Assembly (NCBI GenBank): GCA_023091665.1
Contig: JALJCQ010000028.1
Location: forward strand, 372,001 to 436,000
Reading direction: 5' to 3'
Source of the DNA: Pythium myriotylum
Lineage: Eukaryota; Oomycota; Peronosporomycetes; Pythiales; Pythiaceae
Length of the DNA stretch: 64,000 nucleotides
Positions 51,201 to 60,418 of the stretch are shown here, in pieces. A model generated the notes under the pieces. That model made no database searches. It had not been told where the DNA came from and saw only the letters and a list, made by a program, of their open reading frames with translations. Each line of letters opens with the position of its first letter. Within the stretch, counting starts at the first letter, position 1. The position numbers were made by a program, and so were the translations under genes.

Positions 51201-54200
51201 TCGTTTCCCACGTCCACTTCAAGATCGAACACAGTTCGGCAAGGACGGTGTCGAACTCCGCCGCACTCTTGGGCATGAATTCATCAACGGTTACAACCCT
51301 ACGATCATGTCCACGTTCAAGTGCAACCACGATATCCAGGTACTGTTGGGTGGAAAGGAGACAGCCAACCGAATTTACTACTGTTGCAAGTACGTTACCA
51401 AGACACAGCGAAAAATTGATAGCAACACAGCTGTAGCCCTCGCAAGCTTCCAGCGTCGGCAAGCGAAGGAAGCACTTGATGACTCCTCCAATCCTCACTT
51501 TTCCGTCCAGGATCGCCAGCGTCGTCGCGTCACCAGTATGATTTACACGTTCACGAATAAGCAAGAAGTTGCAGGTCCACTTGCGGCTTTATATCCTCTC
51601 CGGGGATCCTGTCGATACTCCAGTCACGTTTGTGCAAGAATTCCTCTTAGCGACGTGCTGAAACAGGTGGAGAATTCCGAACACGTGTGCCGCTTGGTCG
51701 CTACTACAGAAGCTGAGGAAGAAACAACCCCAGACCATCGCGGATTTCGAACTGCATCGTTCCTGGACGATTACTTGTACCGCCCCTCCTGCAGAAATGA
51801 TGAGTGTCTGTACGAGTTTGTGATGCAGTGCTACAGGAGGCGACGAACGAACACGACTTCAGAAAAGCGTTTGTTTAGTCAAGATCATCCGCTGTTTGCA
51901 TCACACTGTCTCGCCATCCGTGACCGCATGGCTATACCAGCTATCATAGGGCAACGTTTGCCTCGTGAGAAGCCCAACATGAGTGACGACAAGCGCGATC
52001 TATTCGCTCGGATGGCCTTAGTTCTGTTCAAGCCTTTTCGAACGAAACTGGACCTTCTTGGAACGGATGGTACGACGTGGCATCAAGCTTACACGGCTTG
52101 GGAACCAAACAGGTCACCATTCGTGCGAACCATCATGTGTAACATGGACGACTACCACCTTGGCCGAGAGAAAGAAGACCAACCAGTCGTAGACGAATGT
52201 GAACTTGGAGCGGAAGACCGCCGTAATTATTACCTCTCGGAGGACGACTGCAGTGAAAGTGAAAGTGATGGAACGGAGTTCGAAGACGGAACAGATATGG
52301 CACTTGACTTCGACGATACCTTCGAGGGAGTTTCCGAATTTCCGACACCAACTGCGTATCCCGACCACATTGTTCCAATTCTCGATACCTTTAGACAGCT
52401 TGGTCTATTGCGCAGTGTTGCCCTCCACGTCGCCTCTTCGTGCGCTTCTGGAAGTGACAACACTCAAGTGTCTTACAACACTGACCAGTTACGCAAATGG
52501 GTGGAGGAGAGCAGAACAGACTGTGATGTTGGTAACGAAGGAGATGGCGAACAAAGTGAAGTTTACGCACCGGAACGATTGACAACGGTCACTGCGCTTG
52601 TCGATGATCTGCTCTGTCCGCAAGGGCTGACTTGGCCTGGCCGTACTGTGGTCGCGACTGGGGGTGATGTTGGCCTGTTTGCCAGCATTCGAGACGTTTC
52701 AGCCAACTACACACTTAACGAGCTTCAGCATATCGCCTTTGCTTCAATTGCCCGCAGTCTACTGCAGCGATGGAGACAGACACCGAGCGAAACCGATCGA
52801 ACTGTAATTGCAGAAATTGAGGTGGCAAGCAATCAACTGCTCATGTTTATGGGCGGAGAAGGCGGTACAGGTAAAAGTCGCGTTATCCAAGCAGTGAAGA
52901 CCTTTTGCTCCTCATGGCAAAGATGTCGGGCGATTGTATTGACGGCAATGACGGGCAAAGCTGCAAGTATTATCAGTGGCAGGACTCTTGCAAGCTTTGA
53001 GATGGCCTTGCGAGGTGGAAACGCGCATTATACCCTTCAAGACGTGGACTGTATTCTCGTCGACGAAGTGTCAATGATGTCGAAGCATAACCTTCTCCGA
53101 CTGGATCGACTACTCCGACAAGGAAAACGAGTCGCTAAAGTACCCTTTGGTGGACTACATGTCATTCTCGTTGGCGACTTCCTTCAGATGCCTCCTGTTG
53201 GGGCGGACCCGCTCTTTAGTGATCCGTTGGACAAAGCGAACCCAGAGCTTGAAGACTTCGAGGGATTCAATCTATGGCGTCTTTTTAACCAAGTAATTGT
53301 TCTGCGAGAGTCTGTACGATTTCGTGACGACCCGACATGGGGTGTTGGTTGCTCGAAAGCACGCCTTGGAGAATGGACGCCAGAATTCATTGAGTTGATC
53401 AACAACAGAGTGGTTCAGCACATATGCAACGACATCAACATTCGTCACGATACTGTTTTCGTCACGCAAGATAACAAAACACGCAGTGCTATCAACGATC
53501 ATTTCGTCCAATCTGCAGCGGATATGTTGCCTCGGCATACATTGCCCATTCGCGTCCTTGCAAACTTCAAGGGTGCGTTGAATAACCTCAGCAGCGAAGA
53601 CATCTCGAAGATTTTCGGCTTACCCGACACAAGCTCCAAGCGCTTGGCACCATACCTTGACCTGATTCCGGGGATGCCGATCCAAATCACACAGAACATC
53701 CGAACAAAGAAATGTGTGGCAAACGGTACAATGGGCAAACTCATATCCGTTCACTTCCCACCTGGAACTTCGTTCACACAAGTCAAAGACAAACGCACAG
53801 GCGTACAAGTCCTCTTGCCAAATCAGCGCCCACTTCACGCCCTCGTACACTTGGACCGTGGACCAAACGCAACTCCGATACACGACGGTGTCGATCCTGC
53901 CGTCTTTCCAGTTTTTCCGGACTCAGAGGCCTTTTCTGCAGCAACCATCCGATTAACACCTTCGTCCACAGGAGAACAGAGGAATCTCCGAATCAAGATG
54001 CAGCAGTTTCCATTCGTGTGTGCGGTTGGAGCAACTGTATACAAAGTCCAGGGAGAATCTCTCTCGGCAATGGCTGTGGTTGACTGGAAGGCTGGTGTTG
54101 CATGCGTCAACAAACCACAACAAGCGTATCTCATGGTGTCTCGAGTTCTCCGCCGTGACGCTCTCTTCGTACTGAGGCCTTTCACCGAAGATGTGGCTGA

Positions 54201-54300
54201 GTGGGCCAAACCACCAGAATCTGCGATGCACGAAGAACAACGGCTTCGTATCCTATCAGAGAACACGCAGCAAGAATTTATTCGACTTGTTGGACAGTAA
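48214..54300 (+). CDS. Helitron Rep/helicase (RepHel)
   Basis: 2028 aa in one exon; a second possible start is M22 (48277). A basic N-terminal region contains two RERRLARQTQYNNRR-like repeats. The HUH nuclease has FITITPNT, HIHFLIW (H744, H746) and the paired-Tyr motif YCCKY (Y1056, Y1060; Y-x3-Y). A 5'-to-3' Pif1-type SF1 helicase follows: Walker A GGEGGTGKS at 1547-1555, Walker B ILVDEVSMM, GGLHVILVGDFLQMPP, and C-terminal VYKVQGESLS and YLMVSRV. This combination defines Helitron rolling-circle transposases. No stop or frameshift is present and all catalytic residues are kept, so the element may be active. Confidence 0.96.
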   Translation: MCNLDWIFKGRSSLLRELDIPMDSERDNAIASPPLSQPKRRETPQQRERRLARQTQYNNRRKTRATVREHFSSSGSGGYDESNEHYERRLAKQREYTRRRRLAQLVRGVQTNNGMATTVPGDEEESESNGTTTTDDASGCVPIEVIFGAPNADRIAQIKCDLVAALGAEGLDEVVCGVCDRLSLRETSRQVHECDHEYLRSMKRVLKVPSVSLPDGLVAHYACDSIDTRLRGLMLSRRGISKTDTGFNIMICEECLASLKTKCVTPPKFSIANGFYIGELPSHLYEASWIEKVMTQLVTLIAQTRVIRGGEHRSIRSHCMVFDSTPGPPATLLPRRVDREGPYRVVLAGPFSKPQTDRLHKLHLVRGSVVVALLDYFKTHNPFYKNVVIDRSAATECHQGATILSEIAITQESASTNVDEEQDTVHGRSDEATVSTEHEECTFIERNVLLAPVTPTLDIGIASRVIDLNGDLQGAVPQLRVDHSSRFANSSCLEAKMYPHLFPFGRGHPDEARVVRVSKLECVRYYAMLSSRRFAQDATFLLTAFARLSIENMYVNTSVKCRRFSSIFAGYERLTSEDVASALVNNENRQRGRRTVTTVSRDAERFLRSVELGSVSVWGSDAERRQCRQEAFGYQTRFGQPSLFITITPNTDNSYAMAHYTGILGVDTLFDWLEARTPLKSDMKREAMGDDCASARLFMRTVSAFVRFVLGIDPVTGKRMSTGLFGYTEAYFGMVETQGRGTLHIHFLIWLLGAPENSSAFSSRLETEGEAFKNQLLAFTDSVVTTSLPYDLSKLPCTSCQVPGTLEALPIPSSSRRQSRRCYNSNPVEPCLVHCGTCGSRSSSQHIIRQLLLQQRPHHWPPPMRELTDEEHNNRVQIETRARTSSADANNVVHEREAWLSQAWMSDADKEARRLLEDTDNAQCALSRPEDDPLRNDTVNRLIELTPPSSDEHRMAPSHSAYIVASLVANLNMHWWAHTGSCFKQSRAAGVGTCRYRFPRPLQDRTQFGKDGVELRRTLGHEFINGYNPTIMSTFKCNHDIQVLLGGKETANRIYYCCKYVTKTQRKIDSNTAVALASFQRRQAKEALDDSSNPHFSVQDRQRRRVTSMIYTFTNKQEVAGPLAALYPLRGSCRYSSHVCARIPLSDVLKQVENSEHVCRLVATTEAEEETTPDHRGFRTASFLDDYLYRPSCRNDECLYEFVMQCYRRRRTNTTSEKRLFSQDHPLFASHCLAIRDRMAIPAIIGQRLPREKPNMSDDKRDLFARMALVLFKPFRTKLDLLGTDGTTWHQAYTAWEPNRSPFVRTIMCNMDDYHLGREKEDQPVVDECELGAEDRRNYYLSEDDCSESESDGTEFEDGTDMALDFDDTFEGVSEFPTPTAYPDHIVPILDTFRQLGLLRSVALHVASSCASGSDNTQVSYNTDQLRKWVEESRTDCDVGNEGDGEQSEVYAPERLTTVTALVDDLLCPQGLTWPGRTVVATGGDVGLFASIRDVSANYTLNELQHIAFASIARSLLQRWRQTPSETDRTVIAEIEVASNQLLMFMGGEGGTGKSRVIQAVKTFCSSWQRCRAIVLTAMTGKAASIISGRTLASFEMALRGGNAHYTLQDVDCILVDEVSMMSKHNLLRLDRLLRQGKRVAKVPFGGLHVILVGDFLQMPPVGADPLFSDPLDKANPELEDFEGFNLWRLFNQVIVLRESVRFRDDPTWGVGCSKARLGEWTPEFIELINNRVVQHICNDINIRHDTVFVTQDNKTRSAINDHFVQSAADMLPRHTLPIRVLANFKGALNNLSSEDISKIFGLPDTSSKRLAPYLDLIPGMPIQITQNIRTKKCVANGTMGKLISVHFPPGTSFTQVKDKRTGVQVLLPNQRPLHALVHLDRGPNATPIHDGVDPAVFPVFPDSEAFSAATIRLTPSSTGEQRNLRIKMQQFPFVCAVGATVYKVQGESLSAMAVVDWKAGVACVNKPQQAYLMVSRVLRRDALFVLRPFTEDVAEWAKPPESAMHEEQRLRILSENTQQEFIRLVGQ

Positions 54301-54398
54301 CAAGAACCGATGTGCTCGTCAAACAAAGTTCTCTTTTATTCACTGTCAGGTGTCCAAGGGGGCCAGCCACGGCAATTTTGGATACCCTAATCTTTGAC

Positions 54399-55065
54399 CT
54401 AAGCTGCCACAATATCCTCGACGTCTGCTACAAGTTGGCAACGCACACCTTTGTATAGACTTCGAGTCGACTTCACAACCTTGATGACTGTTCCATCACT
54501 TGGCAGACTATCAATTGGTAGCGTTCGGTCGAATATTGTCACAGTCATCAGAAGCTCATTCACAGTCGATCGCATCTCTTTGTATTGCGACTTGAACTAG
54601 ACAGATCGCGTTAGAGACAGGTAAGAGGTATATAATAGATCAGAATTCACCAACCTCCGCCAATTCTTCAAGGCTCTCAGTGGGTTTAGCACTAGTCAGG
54701 TGTAGCCTTACGACTGGAGTGGAGCCCTGGACGATATCCTCACTCTTAAACAACAGCGTCCCTTGGACAATGACGTCAACATTCGGATTTTTCTCTTTTC
54801 TCTTTACTTCCTCAGAGACATACTGTCGAAACTCTACACAAGTGTTAGTACACTAGAGTGTGCAGTGCCTCAGTGCACAAAACTGACCTTCCGTGCTTGA
54901 CAGAACAAATGTCTCTCGCAGCAGTTTCTGCAGTTTTGCTTGCCGCATCGCTGCTTTCAGCTTCTTCAGCGGAGAATCCGTCACGCTGGGTAAGTGTTGA
55001 TCCTTCCGAACAGAGGGATCCTTGGGATCTTCCAAGCTTGAATGGCTCCGTTTCCCTGGGGCCAT
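54399..55065 (-). CDS. Small spliced gene convergent to RepHel, three exons
   Basis: Minus-strand exons 55065-54888, 54833-54655 and 54596-54399 join into 184 aa. Introns are 54 bp (AAG|GTCAGT .. GTGTAG) and 58 bp (GAG|GTTGGT .. GTCTAG). Phases 1 and 0 agree exactly across both junctions, which is strong evidence of a real gene. Exon 1 starts MAPGKRSHSSLEDPKD and contains a Lys-rich SPLKKLKAAMRQAKLQKLL helix. The rest has VDVIVQGTLLF, a LESLEEL-like Glu-rich helix, and GTVIKVVKSTRSLYKGVRCQ near the end. Alternating strand-like segments could be an OB-fold, but I do not recognise the family. The stop is 99 bp beyond the RepHel stop, so the two genes converge. Confidence 0.6.
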
Positions 55066-55152
55066 CTTTCAAAGTAACTTGCGGTGATCGTGGCTAAAAG
55101 AGAAGTGAGAGAGCAGCAATGAAAATGTCGAAAGATCCGACGTAATTACCCA

Positions 55153-55198
55153 TTGACGGGGTGGACGACACCCCGTCAAAGCCTTTCGTAACAACTAG
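55153..55198 (+). repeat. Candidate Helitron 3' terminal hairpin and CTAG
   Basis: TTGACGGGGTG, 5-base loop GACGA, and the exact complement CACCCCGTCAA; CTAG follows 15 bases later. Helitron 3' ends carry a hairpin about 10-12 bases before CTRR. The spacing is slightly long and the following base is A. Confidence 0.35.
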
Positions 55199-55657
55199 AT
55201 GCTGCACGCAGTCGCGCACCACGGAACAGCCATTCGATAACCCTTCGATAATTTGAGTCACTTACTGACTTACTCGACACCTCACCAAGCCCGATATTAG
55301 TTTAGCTTTATGAACTAGTCTAGTTTATGGTGAACATATTTCTTTGAAACTACGCACCCCCGCTGCCAGGCGGGCGAGCAATACTACAGTACAGTCACTG
55401 GTGAGGGCCAGAATTGAAGAGTTCTTCTGATGTATTACATAATAACGTTACACAGAACTCTTCAATCGAGGATCAAAGACAACCCGAACCACCTCACCGA
55501 CAACCTCTGACTGGTGCTCTTGTTTTCTCCCACGATAACTCGAGCAGATACGCAGGGTCCTGATCTTTAATATTACAACTTCAACGCTTTGCAGTCCAAC
55601 AGTGTAGTTGGCACTATCAATGAGGATTCGTTTCCTAGTTATTTGTAATCAGGCCCA
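55199..55657. other. Intergenic region
   Basis: No gene. Contains a 13-bp perfect inverted repeat ATTGAAGAGTTCT/AGAACTCTTCAAT at 55413-55466 (28-bp spacer), and two further CTAG|T sites (55315 and 55320) that could instead be the Helitron end. Confidence 0.45.
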
Positions 55658-56824
55658 CTAGCTCGAGATCGACGAGACCGAGTAAGAATCCGAGAAAGAA
55701 GCAACTGACGAGGTCATCGAGGTCACCGTACGTGCTCCAGGCCTTCGCTTTGTCGGATAGCTCTCACGTAACTCGCTTTGTGCGACTCCAAACGCATCCA
55801 ATCTTGCTGCAGAAGATATGCATGGCGTGCAGAACCGCATTTTCAGTTCGAGTAGTTGTCGGTCAACACCCACTGCACAGATTCCTCTCTTCACTCGACA
55901 TCGGCCGCACGTAAACTTGCCACAGATTGCACACGTCGACTTTACGCCGCGTCGAGCAGATGAAGAGCTCGAACCGCACACCGAGCACCCACCACCGAAT
56001 CCGAACTGAGTATCTTCGTCGCTATCCATGAAATACTTGCTCTCTACAAGGTACGCGAGTTTCTTGAGCTGGGCGCAGTCCAATACGCGGTGGATCGATA
56101 TTAGCGCGTCGGAAATAGACTTGATGGCCATGGGCATGACAAACCTGGGCTCGTTAACCTCGATATACGCAGTCTGGAAGACGTGGACGCTCTCCGGCGT
56201 GGCTTGCCGCCACATAGTGCAGATCGACAGGTTCGATCGATCGAAGGCAGGTAGAACTGGCATCTTTGGCGACGAGATAGAGTGCATGAGCCGGAAGCCC
56301 ACTTCTTCGCCATTTAAAAGTCTTCTTGTGTCGACATATTCGAGGTACACATTGTCGCGATGTTTGCCCATTGCACGAGCTAATAGTGGGACGGCTTTGA
56401 CGAACCACCGAACGGTCATTGACTGAAACGGCTTCTCATCACTTGGCTTGAGGATGTTCGCAAGCACGGCACAGTCGAGAAGGGTATCCTTTACGTACGC
56501 TGTCCTGACTCGCATAGCCTCGGTTGTCGGATTGAGCTCACCATACATGGCATCGTTAAGCCTGCCAACTACTGTGCCGATAGTTAGCAGGCTAACAAGG
56601 TCATTGTGAGGACTTGGCCGACGATCGTGGAAGACACGGACATCATCGCGCTCACGAACTAGCGACCACTGCGCCAAGTCTAGCGTCGACTTTCTTTCGA
56701 GGAAGTTCTCGTAATGATCCTGAACCTCGTCGACTAGCTGGGTAGCCGTGCGACTAAGTTGCTCTATCTCGTCCAGAGTGAGCTCAAGTTTTGCGTAAGG
56801 GCTGGCGTAGTGAGCCGCAGGCAT
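55658..56824 (-). CDS. START-like / FYVE-like protein
   Basis: 388 aa from the ATG at 56824 (MPAAHYASPY); the frame is open to 56941 without similarity. Short loop DRRPSPHNDLVSLL. RWFVKAVPLLARA resembles the gene at 28352. The finger has CSVCGSSSSSARRGVKSTC, AICGKFTCGRCRVKRG and CTPC, with a Gly-rich FGFGGG linker before it. The Ser-rich tail ends SVSSISS. It is separated from the main array by the Copia and Helitron insertions, so the array was probably continuous before them. Confidence 0.87.
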   Translation of the reverse strand: MPAAHYASPYAKLELTLDEIEQLSRTATQLVDEVQDHYENFLERKSTLDLAQWSLVRERDDVRVFHDRRPSPHNDLVSLLTIGTVVGRLNDAMYGELNPTTEAMRVRTAYVKDTLLDCAVLANILKPSDEKPFQSMTVRWFVKAVPLLARAMGKHRDNVYLEYVDTRRLLNGEEVGFRLMHSISSPKMPVLPAFDRSNLSICTMWRQATPESVHVFQTAYIEVNEPRFVMPMAIKSISDALISIHRVLDCAQLKKLAYLVESKYFMDSDEDTQFGFGGGCSVCGSSSSSARRGVKSTCAICGKFTCGRCRVKRGICAVGVDRQLLELKMRFCTPCISSAARLDAFGVAQSELRESYPTKRRPGARTVTSMTSSVASFSDSYSVSSISS

Positions 56825-59191
56825 CTTGGAAGCGAGAGCTCGCGAATCGAAGTTTGCCTCCCCATATCTGCTTGATTCGAGCAAGCATCCTTCTCTATGG
56901 ATGACAAGGCGCCAGCGAGTCGGATGGTACGGCCTATCCACGTCAATCCACCCTTCCTGGTCACGACTGTACTCTCCTTGGTGACGTGCAATGGATAACT
57001 TGCCAAAACCGACTCAACCTCAACACCGAGCTGTGTTGTGCCGCGGCAAGTGGAAAGCACGCATATCTTTATTGGAAGATGTAGTTTCTCCTCCATAACC
57101 TTGATGGATTTTAGAAGTAGACCTCTGCACTAGGCGACAAGAGCAAACCCTAGAGCGAGATTCGGAGTGGACTGCTAACCCTTAGCTCTATACGGCAGAT
57201 CCTTCCCTTCTTGATCACCACCAGTTCAGATGCTGTTCAATGAAGATTTGAAGATTGAAGATGTGTGGGTCTTGATCCGCGTCCTCTCCATCACCCAGGT
57301 CTCATCAATGTCCAACATTAGTAATAAACAGGTAACTACATAGCAGGCACAAAGACTGCGCTCAGTTTGCAGTCCGTCGACTCTCCGATGTCCGACCGTT
57401 TTGGCCGGACACTCGAAACGCGTGAATCATCCATTCAGGACCAAGGAAGTGAGAGACCTCAGCAGTGACATTAGACACTAGCGCATTCATACGCTGCTTC
57501 ATTCCCCTCACATACTTCATGTCGGCATCGTTTAATTTCCGTGAGGTCATATCCCCTCGTCCTCGTTTCTACGGTTTAGGAGTGGAAACTTGACGTCAAC
57601 GAACTAAATGGATTGTTTCCACTGGAAAATCCATCGACTTATCGGTCGTCAGAACACCTGTTCAATTCGCGGGGACCTGCGCCTCCTTTACTCAGAGAAT
57701 ATTCCAGGTGTAGTACTCGCTTGCGATAGTGTCTAGTTCCCGTCACAGACCCCACGCGATCATCGTGGAACTTATTCTCTCTGACCCTTCGATCTCCCAT
57801 CTGTGTCTCGAGGCAGGTGTCTGTACTTGATTTGTTCCTTTTTTACTTGTCCACCTTGTATGGATTTGGTCTGGACTAAACTTTCTGTAAACCTCACCGA
57901 CTCAAGGCACGAACTCTGTACAGAAGCAAGTCAAGAGACCTTCACCTCCAATTTTGGCTCAAAACGGCCCTTCTCATCACCGTGATGAACGCCTCGTGAT
58001 TCGTCCCGATCGAAGTGCTGGTGAGTTTAAACGACAGGTGCGCCACCCTGGTTTTTTTTTTTTTTTTTTTGAGAAGGAGGGCCATCAAGAGAGCTGGAGC
58101 AAACCACAGCCATTGGTGTGGACCATCTCAGCCATCAGATTCAATTGCAGCCTTAGAATTCGAACTTTGCTTTTCGTTCCGGCACCTGTCCATTTTGCCA
58201 ACGTCTGTTCAAATGAACTGTCTCCATAGCTCAAACTCGTCGACATTGTTCAGCACTACGTGAGGGAAGAGACGGGTCCCCACTTCTGGAAGACAGGCAG
58301 ACGAGTACAGTACTGCATAATACAGTGTTCACTGGGATGCTGCTATGGTGCACACGTTCCAAAACCAAAACAAAAAGAGCCTGTAGATTTTGATTCTACC
58401 TAGGGCAAGCACCTCAAAAATCACGTGTACCACGAGGTAGTGCAGGGAAACCGGGACAATGCGGTCTCAGATCAGTGGAAAACATCGGCTGCAGATGCAT
58501 TTACGAGGCAAGCCGCATCCCAGTCGACTGCGAACAACTTGCATGTAGTCTCTCTTGTTGCTGCCACAAACAACTGTATCGTTCTAGAACGCAAGTTGAC
58601 GCTCATCAGAACCCCTACCCATCGAAAAACTGCTCAAAAGTGCTGTAATTCTGGCTATAGGCCGGCTGCAGATATCTAGACGTGTGAACGAAACGACCTC
58701 GCGTAAAGAAGACGATTATAAAACCCTGTCGGCTCCCATCGCCTTTGGTGGAACGAGTTCTGGAACTCGCCATTCTTCAACGACACGCTCGTAGTTCCCA
58801 TGCTTTGATCTGGCGATTGCCAAACATGGTTTGCTAAAGGCCTGGAGGATCTGACACAGAGAGAATCCCAGGAAGTTGAAGCGAGGATACAATTCGTCGA
58901 AAACAACAAAAGTTGCCGCGAAACGTGATGACTTGACCAGTTCATGACGAGGCAGACGTCAGAATGCGCATAGCCAGGCCTTCGTGCTGTCGCCAAGAAG
59001 CTTGGACACGTTGTGAGGTTCAGATTTTCAGCGCCGGGAAGAATGGCAGCGCCACCACTGTCGTTTCAAGTGGAGAATAGACGCAGTCGAGTAGGTAGAT
59101 GTTTTCAGCACCGCCATGTGCGGTGCTAGTAAGTGGACGGTAAAGAGGTTGGTTTCTCTCAGAAAAAGGACTTTTTTTTCGTTCATATATG
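56825..59191. other. Long intergenic region
   Basis: No gene supported in 2.4 kb. Contains a poly-T run near 58052-58070 and a GTACAGTAC dyad (58305-58313). Confidence 0.4.
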
Positions 59192-60376
59192 CTAGCATGA
59201 AGAGGACGACTGCGAGTACGAGTCAATCGATGAAGTCCCAGACGTACTTCGCATGTCTGGCTGAGAAAGGAACCACGAGTTGTTTCGTCTCGACAGTCGC
59301 TCGTCCCGAATCTCATCCTGGGCGACTGCATACGCGTCGAGCTGTGAAGCGGATGCCAGGCACGGTGTGCAGAATCGCATCTTGAGTGAGAGAAGCTGGC
59401 GGTCAGGACTGACTGTGAAAATCTCTCGCTTGAGACGGCATTTCCGGCAAGTCGCCTTGGCACAAATCGCACAGGAAGACTTTACGCCGCGTCGGGCACT
59501 GCGTGATTTCTCGCCGCACACGGAACAGTCGTCGAGAGGTGTGATCCCAGTGCTGTCTTGCTGGACAATGGCGGCCTTGCTCTTCACCAGATACGCAAGC
59601 TTCTTGAGCTGTGCACACTCGATGATGCTACGGATGGAGATGCACGCGTCGGTGAGCGTCCGGATCGCGAGCGGCACGATGATCGCCGGCTCGTCGATAT
59701 CGAAGTATGCCATGCGGTAGACCTGGACGCGGCGAGTGAGCATTTGCCGCCAGATCGTACAGATTGAGAGGTTGGATCGCTCGTACATTGGGAGTTTGGG
59801 TGTCTTTGGCGAGTGGATCGTATGCATGAGCTGGAATCCAATATCCTCGCCGTTCGACAGCTGCTTGATTCCGCTTGCTTCAAGATAGACCATGTCACGG
59901 TGCTTGACAACCGCGCGTGCCAACAACGGCAAGCCTTTGACAAACCAGCGCACGCTCATGGATTGGAATGGGAGATCCTCGGTCGGCTCCAGGATCGTCT
60001 CGAGTACCGCGCTATCCAGCAGTGTGTCCTTGATGTACGCCGTCTTGATTCGCATGGCGTCCGTGGTGTGATTGATCTCGCCGTACATGGCTTCATGTAG
60101 AGTACCTTCGACCGTGCCGACTGTTAGCATAAGGTACATGTTCTTGTTGCCCGTTCCCGCTCCAGGTCGACGGTCAAGAAAGACCCGCAGGTCTTCTCGC
60201 TCTCGTAGAAGAGACCACTGTGCCATGTCCAGCGTGGAGTTCTTCTTCCACAAGTAGCTCTCATAGAAACCTTGTGCCTCCGAGACGAGCTCGTTGGCTG
60301 TGTCAAGAAGCACTTCCTTCTCTTCGAGCGAGAGGTCGAGCTTCGGGTACGGGCTCGCGTAGAGAGCGACGGGCAT
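59192..60376 (-). CDS. START-like / FYVE-like protein
   Basis: 394 aa from the ATG at 60376 (MPVALYASPY). Unlike its right-hand relatives it keeps the long loop DRRPGAGTGNKNMYLMLT, so it combines features of both halves of the array. Finger: CSVCGEKSRSARRGVKSSC, AICAKATCRKCRLKRE, CTPC. The remnant at 62716 is clearly its relative (same DRQLLSLKMRFC block). The tail is Ser-rich (SIDSYSQSSSSC). An initiator-like element lies just upstream. Confidence 0.88.
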   Translation of the reverse strand: MPVALYASPYPKLDLSLEEKEVLLDTANELVSEAQGFYESYLWKKNSTLDMAQWSLLREREDLRVFLDRRPGAGTGNKNMYLMLTVGTVEGTLHEAMYGEINHTTDAMRIKTAYIKDTLLDSAVLETILEPTEDLPFQSMSVRWFVKGLPLLARAVVKHRDMVYLEASGIKQLSNGEDIGFQLMHTIHSPKTPKLPMYERSNLSICTIWRQMLTRRVQVYRMAYFDIDEPAIIVPLAIRTLTDACISIRSIIECAQLKKLAYLVKSKAAIVQQDSTGITPLDDCSVCGEKSRSARRGVKSSCAICAKATCRKCRLKREIFTVSPDRQLLSLKMRFCTPCLASASQLDAYAVAQDEIRDERLSRRNNSWFLSQPDMRSTSGTSSIDSYSQSSSSC

Positions 60377-60401
60377 CGTAGTCGATTGCACTGAAACGGA
60401 G

Positions 60402-60418
60402 CAAATCGGTGAGTGAGC
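60402..60418 (-). promoter_or_regulatory. Probable initiator
   Basis: The minus strand reads GCTCACTCACCGATTTG, resembling the oomycete Inr, 26-42 bp upstream of the ATG at 60376. Confidence 0.45.

Larger units (their letters stand above)
47347..55198 (+). mobile_element. Helitron-type element (approximate limits)
   Basis: The core is a 2028-aa Rep/helicase frame. It is preceded 210 bp upstream by a spliced Josephin-like protease gene on the same strand and followed by a convergent spliced small gene. The right limit is placed at a hairpin (11-bp perfect arms, 55153-55179) followed 15 bp later by CTAG (55195-55198), resembling a Helitron 3' end. The base after CTAG is A, where the canonical A-T target predicts T, so the limit is tentative. 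The left limit shown is only the first coding base. No START/FYVE fragments lie inside. Confidence 0.7.
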
